Assembly (NCBI GenBank): GCA_016931365.1
Contig: JAFGEY010000396.1
Span: 1 to 27,122, forward strand
From: Anaerolineae bacterium
GTDB lineage: Bacteria; Chloroflexota; Anaerolineae; JAFGEY01
Length of the DNA stretch: 27,122 nucleotides
Direction of reading: 5' to 3'
Positions 1 to 6,648 of this stretch are shown piece by piece. Numbering within the stretch: position 1 is the first letter of the stretch; each line of letters opens with the position of its first letter. A program made the position numbers and the translations under genes. The notes under the pieces were generated by a model. The model saw only the letters and a list, made by a program, of their open reading frames with translations. It was not told the DNA's origin and did no database searches.

Positions 1-488
1 ACCTCGCGCATCAGGCGGGCGAACACGGTCGAGTCGGTCCAGTCGTCGTGCGTTTCCAGCACCAGGGTCACATCAAACCCTTTGGCCTCGTCGCCGGCCC
101 GGCGCAGGTTTTCGACGACGATGGGCATGATCGTGTCCACGGTGTAACCGTCGGGCACCTTGCCGCCGAACACACGCAGGAAATGGGTGTCGAGCCGGGC
201 GGCCAGCTCCATATTGCGGCGCAGTTCGTCCATATGCTGCTGCATTTCGGCCGGGTCGGGCACGGCAAAGCGGGCGGAGAGGGCCAGCCCCGAGATGGCG
301 ACGCCGAGGTCGGCGAACATCTGTTTGGTTTCGCCCAGCTGCTCGTTGAACTCGGGGCATTTGCTGATGTCAATCTGATCGAGCAGGCCACGAAAATCGA
401 CCGCGTCATAGCCCATCGCGGCGGCATTGTCGGCGATCTGGCGCAGCGTCCAGCCGGGACAGCCGAGGGTGGTGAAGGATAGTTTCAT
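1..488 (-). CDS. Sugar phosphate isomerase/epimerase-like TIM-barrel protein (partial)
   Basis: The minus strand reads from an ATG at 488-486 to the window edge without a stop, giving the first 162 residues; the C-terminal part lies outside. The protein begins MKLSFTTLGCPGWTL and continues with alternating strands and helices (GYDAVDFRG, FADLGVAISGLAL, FLRVFGGKVPDG, VTLVLETHDDW). This is the pattern of the xylose-isomerase-like TIM-barrel superfamily (AP_endonuc_2 type), which acts on sugars or inositols using metal-binding acidic residues; Glu and His-Asp in LVLETHDDW would fit the metal site. A clear ribosome binding site (AAGGAG, 8 bases before the ATG) supports the start. It follows nadB by 99 bases in the same direction and is probably the last visible gene of the NAD operon. 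The substrate cannot be told from the sequence, and a role in NAD synthesis is not implied. Confidence 0.8.
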   Translation of the reverse strand, partial: MKLSFTTLGCPGWTLRQIADNAAAMGYDAVDFRGLLDQIDISKCPEFNEQLGETKQMFADLGVAISGLALSARFAVPDPAEMQQHMDELRRNMELAARLDTHFLRVFGGKVPDGYTVDTIMPIVVENLRRAGDEAKGFDVTLVLETHDDWTDSTVFARLMRE

Positions 489-508
489 ACGATCGACTCC
501 TTTTTCAA

Positions 509-586
509 GTTGCGAGCTAAAAGTTGCGAGTTGCGTGTTCCGTATTGCGTGGTTGACGTTTCACGAATCACGCAGCACATTCACAG
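509..586. repeat. Degenerate heptanucleotide tandem array A
   Basis: The gap between nadB and the TIM-barrel gene is built from 7-base units: GTTGCGA, GCTAAAA, GTTGCGA, GTTGCGT, GTTCCGT, ATTGCGT. After a one-base slip come GTTGACG, TTTCACG, AATCACG and weaker units. The array ends at the nadB stop codon. It shares the words CTCGCAACT/AGTTGCGAG with the array inside the last glycosyltransferase gene (26653-26687), in the opposite orientation. Confidence 0.7.
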
Positions 587-587
587 T

Positions 588-2180
588 TCAATCCTGCCGG
601 TAATGGCACCCTCTCGAATTCGGATTTTCCCACGCCGCGCGGGCGACGATGAGCGCGTTTTGCACCGCATTGCGCAGGCCGATCAACCCATCGCTGAGGT
701 GGGTGTGGCGGTAGAAAAAGTCGATCTCGCGCTGGAGGTGGCGCAGGTCGTCGATGGCGCGGCGCAGGCGGTAGGTGGCGCGGATCAGCCCGACGTAATA
801 CCACATGGTGCGGCGGATCGTCTCCATGTCCTGCCAGAACAGGGCCGGGTCGGTGTCATAGGCGGTCATCGTATCGTCCCACGGCGGGATGTGCGCCGGA
901 TCGACGCTTAATCCGTGGACGGATGTGTTGTCGTCGAGGTGCCGAACCGTGTCCTGCGCGGCGCGCGCGCCCCAGACGACGCCTTCCAGCAGCGACGCGC
1001 TGCCCAGCCGGTTTGCGCCGTGGACGCCGGTGCAGCTCACTTCGCCGGCCGCATAGAGGTTGTGGATCGTGCTGCGGCCCCATTCGTCGATCCATACGCC
1101 GCCGCAGAAATAATGCACCGCTGGGACGACGGGGATCAGCTCATGGGTGATATCGATGCCATAGTCGAGGCAGGTCTGGTAGATGGTGGGAAAGCGCTCC
1201 TTGATGCGCGCCGGCGTGGCGACGGATTGCAGGTCGAGGTAGACGTTGCTCAACTGGCGTTCGAGCATTTCCATGTGAATCGAGCGCGCCACCACGTCGC
1301 GCGGGGCCAGGTCCTTCCACTGCGGTTCGTAACGCCCCATAAACGGCTCTCCTGCATCGTTAAGCAGCCGCGCGCCCTCGCCGCGCACCGCCTCGCTGAT
1401 CAAAAAGCGCGGCGCGCCGCGCTTGAAAAACGCGGTGGGGTGAAACTGGACGTATTCGGCGTTGGCGATGCGTGCGCCGGCGCGGTAGGCCATAGCCAGC
1501 CCGTCACCGCGCGCGCCGGCCGGGTTGGTGGTGTGCAGGAAAATCTGGCCCAGGCCACCGGTGGCGAGGATGGTCTTTTTGGCCAGCACGGTACGCACGC
1601 TGCCCGACGCCTGGTCGAACAGGTATGCGCCGGCGCAGCTCAGTGGCGCGTACACGTCCTGCGGGCTGCGCGAATGGTGCGAGGGGGTGATCAGGTCGAC
1701 GGCAGTATGGCCCGTCCACAGGGCGACGTTGGGCCGGCCTCGCACGGCGGCGATCAGTTTCTTTTCGATTTCCAGCCCCGTCGCGTCACCGACGTGGAGG
1801 ATGCGGTCGGCCGAGTGTGCGGCCTCGCGGGTAAAGGCCAGGCTGCCGTCGGCATGGGTGTCAAACTGAACTCCGGACTGCTCGACCAGGTATTGCTGCA
1901 CCAGACGCGGGCCTTCCTCGGCCAGCAGACGAATCGCCGGCCATGAATTGGCTTCGGCGCCGGCGCGGAACAGATCTTCTACCAGCAGGTTGGCCGAGTC
2001 TCCCGGCCCGCGCCCGATGATGCCGCCCTGCGCGTAGCGAGTGTTGCTTTCAGTAGGATCGGCCTGTGGGGTGACGACGAGGATGTCGAGGCCGGGATTG
2101 GAAGCAGCCTCCAGCGCAGCGACGCTACCGGCCACGCCGCAGCCGAGGATGAGGAGATCGACGATTTTATGTTCGGACAT
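588..2180 (-). CDS. nadB: L-aspartate oxidase NadB
   Basis: This FAD-dependent enzyme oxidises L-aspartate to iminoaspartate, the first step of de novo NAD synthesis. The 530-residue product is close to the usual 530-540. It opens with a dinucleotide-binding strand and the GCGVAG motif at residues 13-18, followed by NTRYAQGG near residue 47, which is typical of the succinate dehydrogenase/fumarate reductase flavoprotein superfamily. Further family signatures are ILATGGLGQIF, YVQFHPTAFF, ISEAVRGEGARL, VPAVHYFCGGVWID and YAAGEVSCTGVHGANRLGS. The reading frame stays open far upstream of 2180, but only the Met at 2180 gives a normal NadB N-terminus and it has an AAGGA site 7 bases upstream. It lies 32 bases after nadA. 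Being cytoplasmic, it is expected to pass the unstable imine to NadA. Confidence 0.96.
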   Translation of the reverse strand: MSEHKIVDLLILGCGVAGSVAALEAASNPGLDILVVTPQADPTESNTRYAQGGIIGRGPGDSANLLVEDLFRAGAEANSWPAIRLLAEEGPRLVQQYLVEQSGVQFDTHADGSLAFTREAAHSADRILHVGDATGLEIEKKLIAAVRGRPNVALWTGHTAVDLITPSHHSRSPQDVYAPLSCAGAYLFDQASGSVRTVLAKKTILATGGLGQIFLHTTNPAGARGDGLAMAYRAGARIANAEYVQFHPTAFFKRGAPRFLISEAVRGEGARLLNDAGEPFMGRYEPQWKDLAPRDVVARSIHMEMLERQLSNVYLDLQSVATPARIKERFPTIYQTCLDYGIDITHELIPVVPAVHYFCGGVWIDEWGRSTIHNLYAAGEVSCTGVHGANRLGSASLLEGVVWGARAAQDTVRHLDDNTSVHGLSVDPAHIPPWDDTMTAYDTDPALFWQDMETIRRTMWYYVGLIRATYRLRRAIDDLRHLQREIDFFYRHTHLSDGLIGLRNAVQNALIVARAAWENPNSRGCHYRQD

Positions 2181-2191
2181 TTTAGTTCCTT

Positions 2192-2212
2192 TGACTGCTG
2201 ACCGCTGATAGC
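2192..2212. repeat. Degenerate heptanucleotide array B (nadA-nadB gap)
   Basis: Three consecutive 7-base units TGACTGC, TGACCGC and TGATAGC fill most of the 32-base gap between the nadA stop codon and the nadB ribosome binding site. They share the pattern TGAnnGC and abut the nadA stop. Confidence 0.65.
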
Positions 2213-3247
2213 TTATAAATTCAACATGCGCTCCAGAGCCAGGTTGGCCCAGCGCGCGGTTTCCTGATCTACTTGGATGGCATTGATCGGTTTTCCTGCG
2301 ATGCAGGAGAGCAGCGCATCGCGCAGACCCTGCGGCGAGGTGCGGTACATGGTGCCGCACAGCGAGCGAGCCAGCGGCACCACCGTCTTGTCGGGGTGCT
2401 GGCGGGCCAGCCGTCCGATCATGTTGATCTCGGTGCCGATGGCGACCATGCTGCCGGGCGCGGCCTGCTCGACATAGCGGATGATCTGCGCAGTCGAGCC
2501 GTAGGCGTCGGCGGCCTGGACGACATCGACGGGACACTCGGGGTGGACGATGACCCGGATGCCGGGATACTGCGCGCGCGCCTGATGGACGTGTTCGACA
2601 GTGAAAAAGGTGTGGACGTGGCAGTAGCCTTTCCAGACGACGACAACGGCGTTGCGCGCCCGTTCGAGGCTGGCCTCCGGCCCATCGGGGGCCCACACGA
2701 CGATTTTGTCGCCTGGGATGCCCAGTGCAAGCGCCGAGTTGGTGCCCAGCCACTCATCCGGAAAAAACACCAGGTGCGTTTTTTCGCCCAATGCCCACCT
2801 GAACAGCCGCTCGGCGTTCGAAGAAGTGCAGACCGCACCGCCGTGTCGCCCGCAAAAAGCCTTGAGCGCGGCCGACGAGTTCTGGTAAGTGATGGGGATC
2901 ATGTCGTCGCCCCACATGCCGGTCAACATCTCCCACGCTTCTTGCGCCTGCTCGACGGTCGCCATTTGCGCCATCGGGCAGGGGGCGTCGCCGGCGGGAA
3001 GAATGACAGTCTGCGCCGGGTCGCAGAGCATGGCCGCCGTCTCGGCCATAAAGTCGACGCCGCAAAAGATGATATAGCGGGCCGTTTTTTGCTGCGCGGC
3101 TATGCGCGAAAGTTCCAGCGAGTCGCCGCTGAAATCGGCAAACTGGATCACCTCATCGCGCTGGTAATGGTGGACCAGGATGACCACATTGGGGCCGAGT
3201 TGAGTTTTGGCTCGGGTGATTTCGGAAAAGAGAAGGTCAGAATCCAT
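2213..3247 (-). CDS. nadA: Quinolinate synthase NadA
   Basis: NadA is the 4Fe-4S enzyme that condenses iminoaspartate with dihydroxyacetone phosphate to give quinolinate. The 344-residue product shows the family hallmarks in order: VILVHHYQRDEV (residues 22-33), a first cluster-type cysteine at Cys62 in IFCGVDFMAETA, VTYQNSSA-type sequence (ITYQNSSAALKA), CTSSNAERLFRWA, IPGDKIVVWAPDG, HVHTFFT, the cysteine in VHPECPVDVV, and a third cysteine in RSLCGTMYRTS. These correspond to the three conserved cluster ligands of the family. A GGAG site lies 8 bases before the ATG. The gene sits between nadC (160-base gap) and nadB (32-base gap), the usual partners. The arrangement and residues leave little doubt about function. 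Confidence 0.97.
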   Translation of the reverse strand: MDSDLLFSEITRAKTQLGPNVVILVHHYQRDEVIQFADFSGDSLELSRIAAQQKTARYIIFCGVDFMAETAAMLCDPAQTVILPAGDAPCPMAQMATVEQAQEAWEMLTGMWGDDMIPITYQNSSAALKAFCGRHGGAVCTSSNAERLFRWALGEKTHLVFFPDEWLGTNSALALGIPGDKIVVWAPDGPEASLERARNAVVVVWKGYCHVHTFFTVEHVHQARAQYPGIRVIVHPECPVDVVQAADAYGSTAQIIRYVEQAAPGSMVAIGTEINMIGRLARQHPDKTVVPLARSLCGTMYRTSPQGLRDALLSCIAGKPINAIQVDQETARWANLALERMLNL

Positions 3248-3257
3248 CGTTTATCTC

Positions 3258-3292
3258 CGTGATGCGTATTTCGAATTGCGCATCTGCATTCA
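3258..3292. repeat. Degenerate heptanucleotide array in nadC-nadA gap (nadA side)
   Basis: The 160-base gap between nadC and nadA contains five 7-base units just upstream of the nadA ribosome binding site: CGTGATG, CGTATTT, CGAATTG, CGCATCT, GCATTCA. The rest of the gap up to 3380 shows no gene or hairpin that I can defend. The CGG/GGTCAGCC words at 3333-3356 may be further decayed units. Confidence 0.45.
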
Positions 3293-3380
3293 GGGTGCTG
3301 GCGCAGGTGTGCTTCCGCGGCATTCCAATTCGGCGGTCAGCCGTTGGTGGTCAGCCTGGTGTCTTGAGTGCGCCGAACGC

Positions 3381-3408
3381 TGATCGCTGAAAGCTAATCA
3401 CTGATCGC
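3381..3408. repeat. Degenerate heptanucleotide array C (at nadC stop)
   Basis: Four units TGATCGC, TGAAAGC, TAATCAC and TGATCGC run directly up to, and one base into, the nadC stop codon (3408-3410). The first and fourth units are identical. The unit resembles array B (TGAnnGC), so the two gaps of the nad operon carry related repeats. Confidence 0.65.
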
Positions 3409-4241
3409 TATTCCACTTCCAGGCTGATGTCCAGCGCCATCACCGAGTGGGTCAGCGCGCCGACCGAGATGTAATCGACGCCGGTTTCGGCGACAGCGCG
3501 CACGGTGTCCAGGTCGATCCCGCCGGAGGCCTCCAGCGGCACCCGGCCTGCTACCCAGATGACTGCTTTTTTCATCCGTTCCGGCGGCATATTGTCGAGC
3601 ATGATCCGCTCGGGGGCAAGCGCGACGGCCTCTTCCAACTCGGCCCATGTCTTGACTTCGACCTCGATCGGCAGATTTTGCGCGTTGCGCGCCCGTACTC
3701 GTTCTACTGCTGCCCGGATGCTGCCGCAGGCGGCGATGTGGTTGTCTTTGATCAACACCATGTCGTCGAGGCGCAGGCGGTGATTCTGCCCGCCGCCCAG
3801 CCGCACCGCCCACTTGTCGAGCAGGCGCAATCCGGGGGCGGTTTTGCGCGTGTCGAGGATGATCGCATTGGTGCCGGCGACAAGGTCGACGTAGCGGCGG
3901 GCGAGGGTAGCGATGCCGCTCATGCGCTGCATCAGGTTGAGTGCGGTGCGCTCGGCGGTGAGGATGGCTTGCATTGGCCCTTTTACCGCGCCCAGCGTGT
4001 CACCGCCGGCAATCGGGTCGCCGTCCGCTTTCAGGACATTAATAGCGATGCTCGACGATACCTGACGAAACACTTCCTGAGCGGCTTGCATACCGGCCAA
4101 AATACCATCTGCTTTGGCGAGGAACACGCCGCGCCCGATCAGGTCGGGAGGCAGCGTCCACAGGCTGGTCACGTCGCCCTGGCCGATGTCTTCTTGCAGG
4201 GCGCGCTGGACAATCAATTCCAGTTGAGTTTGATCAATCAT
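3408..4241 (-). CDS. nadC: Nicotinate-nucleotide diphosphorylase (carboxylating) NadC
   Basis: NadC converts quinolinate and phosphoribosyl pyrophosphate to nicotinate mononucleotide with loss of CO2. The 277-residue product matches the usual length of about 280. Visible signatures are LQEDIGQGDVTS near residue 16, ERTALNLMQRMSGIAT, ILDTRKTAPGLRLLDKWAVRLGGGQNHR (the substrate-binding arginine/lysine/histidine region), VLIKDNHI, IEVEVKTWAE, IMLDNMPPE, LEASGGI and DYISVGALTHSV. The open frame extends upstream of 4241, but MIDQTQLELIVQRALQEDIG is the standard N-terminus and has AAGGA before it. The start overlaps the end of ridA by 8 bases, so translation of the two genes is probably coupled. 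Confidence 0.97.
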   Translation of the reverse strand: MIDQTQLELIVQRALQEDIGQGDVTSLWTLPPDLIGRGVFLAKADGILAGMQAAQEVFRQVSSSIAINVLKADGDPIAGGDTLGAVKGPMQAILTAERTALNLMQRMSGIATLARRYVDLVAGTNAIILDTRKTAPGLRLLDKWAVRLGGGQNHRLRLDDMVLIKDNHIAACGSIRAAVERVRARNAQNLPIEVEVKTWAELEEAVALAPERIMLDNMPPERMKKAVIWVAGRVPLEASGGIDLDTVRAVAETGVDYISVGALTHSVMALDISLEVE

Positions 4242-4623
4242 CTCGTTCCTTTGCAAAGGCAATTGCTTCAATCTCGATTTGGAATCCATAATGCAGTTCT
4301 CGGGTCGGCACAACGGCGCGCGCCGGGCAGTGAGAGCCAAACATTCGCGCGTAAACGGCGTTGATGCGATCACACAATGCGATGTCGGCGATGTAAAGGG
4401 TGGTCTTGAGCACGCAATCGAGGTCAGAACCGGCGGCGTGCAAAATCGCTTGCACGTTCTTGATCGCCTGCTCGGTTTGCGCTTCAATCGAGCCGAGCGC
4501 CTTTTCGCCTGTGTGCGGATCGACCGGCAGTTGGCCGGAGACAAAGATCAGCCCGTCGTAGACGATTGCCTGAGCGTAATGACCGGCTGGCGACGGGGCA
4601 TTGGGGGTTGAGATTACATTCAT
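4234..4623 (-). CDS. ridA: RidA/YjgF family enamine/imine deaminase
   Basis: RidA proteins are small trimeric cytoplasmic hydrolases that turn reactive enamines and imines into keto acids and ammonia. The 129-residue product has the expected length and pattern: the N-terminal PNAPSPAGHYAQAI, LIFVSGQLPVDPHTGE, IEAQTEQAIKNVQAIL, the conserved arginine in CPARAVV that binds the substrate carboxylate, and the C-terminal glutamate in QIEIEAIA. The Met at 4623 is chosen over an upstream extension because the family starts here and AGGAG precedes it. It is the promoter-proximal gene of the nad operon and overlaps nadC. Because NadB makes an imine (iminoaspartate), RidA could clear excess imine or limit damage; that link is an inference from position. 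Confidence 0.93.
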   Translation of the reverse strand: MNVISTPNAPSPAGHYAQAIVYDGLIFVSGQLPVDPHTGEKALGSIEAQTEQAIKNVQAILHAAGSDLDCVLKTTLYIADIALCDRINAVYARMFGSHCPARAVVPTRELHYGFQIEIEAIAFAKERDD

Positions 4624-4654
4624 CGGCGACTCCTGGCCTGAGAAACCTGACCGT

Positions 4655-4683
4655 ATTGTACACCGTCGATCGAGAGATGTCAA
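4655..4683 (-). promoter_or_regulatory. Sigma-70-type promoter of the ridA-nadCAB operon
   Basis: On the minus strand, TTGACA (4683-4678) and TACAAT (4660-4655) are separated by exactly 17 bases. That is a perfect -35 and a five-of-six -10 for the housekeeping sigma factor. Transcription would start near 4648, leaving a leader of about 25 bases with AGGAG before the ridA ATG. No operator is obvious. Confidence 0.75.
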
Positions 4684-4708
4684 AACACTCGCCGTTTCCG
4701 CCATTGTG

Positions 4709-4717
4709 TGTTATACT
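4709..4717 (+). promoter_or_regulatory. Extended -10 promoter for the URO-D-like gene
   Basis: TGTTATACT on the plus strand is an extended -10 element (TGnTATAnT type), about 44 bases upstream of the ATG at 4761. No good -35 lies at the proper distance, which is common for extended -10 promoters. It is divergent from the nad promoter, about 30 bases away. Confidence 0.5.
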
Positions 4718-4760
4718 GAACCCGTTGGCTAACTCTGACTTGCACACAACGGAGGCCTAG

Positions 4761-5906
4761 ATGAACCCACGAGAGCGATTCCGCGAAACGCTGCTTTTTG
4801 GCAACCCCGACAAAATCCCGCTCAGCCCCGGCGGCCCGCGCGAATCAACGCTGCGCGCCTGGCACGAGCAAGGCCTGCCCGAAGGGGTGCGCTGGCACGA
4901 CTATTTGCTCGATCTGCTCGGCATCGACGACCTGCTCGATGAGCAGGCCCGCACCCGGCCGCACGTCGATCCGGGTGTGTCGTTCAAAATGATCCCCGAA
5001 TTTGAGGAAAAGGTGATCGAACACCGCGACGGGCATTACATCGTCCAGGACTGGATGGGGGCGATCACCGAGATTTCCGACGAGTTCGATTACACCTATA
5101 TCCGCTCGGCCCGCGACTTTGTGACCCGCAAGTGGCATCGCTGGCCGGTGCAAAATCGACAGGATTGGCTGGAGCGGATGAAATGGCGCTTTGATCCGCA
5201 CGATCCACAGCGCTTTCCCCCCGATTTTGAAGAACGCTGCCGGGCGCTGCAAGAGCGCGATTATCCCGTGTCGGTGAGCATCAATGGGCCGTTCTGGCAG
5301 ATGCGCGAGTGGCTGGGGCTGGAAAACCTGTGCATGCTGATGCTCGACGATCCCGACTTTATCCTGGAGTTGACCGAATTTTGGAGCAATTTTGTTTCAG
5401 CCACGCTCAAACAGATTACCGACCGTATCGAATTGGACTGTGTGCATTTTTCTGAAGATATGGCCTACAAAGCCCACCCGATGATCTCGCCGCAGATGAC
5501 CCGTCATTTTCTCAAGCCGGCTTATGTGCGCTGGGTGGACGAGATCAAGGCCAGCGGCTGTCCGATCGTCGATATGGACTCGGACGGGGCCATCGATCTG
5601 CTGATCCCGATCTGGATCGAGTCGGGGATCAATGTCTGCGATCCGATCGAGGTGGCGGCGGGCAACGACATTGTCGCCTTTCGCGAGCGTTTTGGCCGGC
5701 AGATGGCCTATCGCGGCGGGATCGACAAACGGGCCATCGCCGCCGGCGGGGAGACGATGCGCGCCGAGGTGCTGCGCGTGGTGCCGCCGCTGCTCAAGGA
5801 CGGCGGGTTTATCCCCGGCTGCGATCACGGCGTGCCACCGGATATAAGCTGGCCCAATTTCATCGCCTACACGCGGCTGCTGGCCCAGTTGACGGGATGG
5901 CTGTAG
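4761..5906 (+). CDS. Uroporphyrinogen decarboxylase superfamily protein (non-HemE)
   Basis: The 381-residue product belongs to the URO-D/MtaA/CmuA superfamily of TIM barrels, which includes heme-pathway decarboxylases and corrinoid methyltransferases. Recognisable parts are the start NPRERFRETLLFGNPDKIP, the central SVSINGPFWQMREWLGLENL (171-190), CVHFSEDMAYKAHPMISPQM (227-246), VDMDSDGAIDLLIPIWIESG (270-289) and the end FIPGCDHGVPPDISW (350-364). The zinc motif HxC of MtaA-type methyltransferases is replaced by DMDSDG, and the HemE N-terminal arginine motif is absent, so neither classical activity is assured. GGAGG lies 5 bases before the ATG. It stands alone between nad and udk, with no corrinoid protein nearby. 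Its substrate is unknown. Confidence 0.85.
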   Translation: MNPRERFRETLLFGNPDKIPLSPGGPRESTLRAWHEQGLPEGVRWHDYLLDLLGIDDLLDEQARTRPHVDPGVSFKMIPEFEEKVIEHRDGHYIVQDWMGAITEISDEFDYTYIRSARDFVTRKWHRWPVQNRQDWLERMKWRFDPHDPQRFPPDFEERCRALQERDYPVSVSINGPFWQMREWLGLENLCMLMLDDPDFILELTEFWSNFVSATLKQITDRIELDCVHFSEDMAYKAHPMISPQMTRHFLKPAYVRWVDEIKASGCPIVDMDSDGAIDLLIPIWIESGINVCDPIEVAAGNDIVAFRERFGRQMAYRGGIDKRAIAAGGETMRAEVLRVVPPLLKDGGFIPGCDHGVPPDISWPNFIAYTRLLAQLTGWL

Positions 5907-5912
5907 CATAGT

Positions 5913-5942
5913 TTGGTCAAAAGGGCCGATTGGGGGTATAAT
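5913..5942 (+). promoter_or_regulatory. Candidate udk promoter
   Basis: A perfect TATAAT lies at 5937-5942. A weak -35 candidate, TTGGTC (5913-5918), is 18 bases upstream. The predicted start is near 5949, giving a leader of about 40 bases that includes the palindrome at 5951-5962. Confidence 0.5.
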
Positions 5943-5950
5943 ACCGTCCC

Positions 5951-5962
5951 AGCACATGTGCT
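5951..5962. promoter_or_regulatory. Perfect 12-bp palindrome and direct repeats in the udk leader
   Basis: AGCACATGTGCT is a perfect palindrome directly after the predicted transcription start, a normal place for a repressor operator. Its right arm begins a direct repeat: TGTGCTGG occurs at 5957-5964 and 5973-5980, and GGACAG at 5963-5968 and 5982-5987. The second copies overlap the udk ribosome binding site. Confidence 0.4.
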
Positions 5963-5988
5963 GGACAGCGAGTGTGCTGGAGGACAGT

Positions 5989-6648
5989 ATGACCGAAAAA
6001 CCGATCATCGTTGGCGTTGCCGGGGGCACGGCTTCCGGCAAAACCACCATCTCGGATGCCATTCTGGCCCGCGTCGGACGCGACCGGGTGGCGTTTATCC
6101 AGCACGACGCCTATTATCGCAACCAGAGCCATCTGCCTTTTGAAGAGCGGGTCAAGGTCAATTACGATCATCCCGACTCGCTCGAAACCGGGCTGTTGAT
6201 CGAACATCTGGACGCGCTGTGCCGCTGGCAGGCGGTCGAGATGCCGGTCTATGATTTCGCGTGGCACACCCGCGCCGCACAGACCCGCCGGGTCGAACCC
6301 CGCCCGGTGATCCTGGTCGAAGGGATTTTGATTTTTGCCGAAAAGGCGCTGCGCGAGTGCTTTGACATCAAAATCTATGTGGACGCCGATCCCGACCTGC
6401 GGGTGATCCGCCGCATCCAGCGCGACATCTCGGAGCGCGGGCGTACGGTCGATTCGGTGATCGAGCAGTATTTGCGCACGGTGCGCCCGATGCACATCGA
6501 GTTTGTCGAGGCTAGCAAACGCTACGCAGATGTGATCATTCCGCACGGTGGATTTAATTTGATTGCCATCGATATGGTTTCCACACGGATCATGTCGATG
6601 CTGCGCGGTGAGGAGGCGTATGGCACCCAGAATTCATCCCACGGCTGA
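5989..6648 (+). CDS. udk: Uridine kinase
   Basis: This P-loop kinase phosphorylates uridine (and usually cytidine) in pyrimidine salvage. The 219-residue product has the Walker A motif GGTASGKT at residues 12-19, then FIQHDAYYRN, YDHPDSLETGLL, MPVYDFAWHTR, ILVEGILIF, IYVDADPDLRVIRRIQRD and the lid-type arginines RDISERGR, all typical of Udk/PRK. An upstream Met at 5956 is in frame, but 5989 fits the family N-terminus and has GGAGGA 4 bases before it. The last 29 bases overlap the next gene in another frame. UTP supply for UDP-sugar synthesis is one possible reason for its place next to the glycan genes; this is inference. Confidence 0.93.
   Translation: MTEKPIIVGVAGGTASGKTTISDAILARVGRDRVAFIQHDAYYRNQSHLPFEERVKVNYDHPDSLETGLLIEHLDALCRWQAVEMPVYDFAWHTRAAQTRRVEPRPVILVEGILIFAEKALRECFDIKIYVDADPDLRVIRRIQRDISERGRTVDSVIEQYLRTVRPMHIEFVEASKRYADVIIPHGGFNLIAIDMVSTRIMSMLRGEEAYGTQNSSHG

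Noticed and set aside
509..586. CRISPR array
   Set aside because: Units are 7 bases without spacers and strongly degenerate; there are no cas genes.
915..1946. Long open frame (343 codons) on the plus strand opposite nadB
   Set aside because: It is antisense to a clear NadB, has no recognisable motif, and arises from GC-rich codon bias. The same holds for the long antisense frames at 2273-3262, 3447-4364 and 7971-9371.
588..2753. NadB with a 191-residue N-terminal extension
   Set aside because: The extension is arginine/proline-rich and covers the nadA gene in another frame. The Met at 2180 has a ribosome site and matches the family start.
4761..5906. HemE (uroporphyrinogen decarboxylase) of heme synthesis
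   Set aside because: The conserved N-terminal arginine-containing HemE motif is missing and no heme genes are nearby.
5880..5950. Terminator after the URO-D-like gene
   Set aside because: I found no stem with a T-run between the stop codon and the udk promoter.
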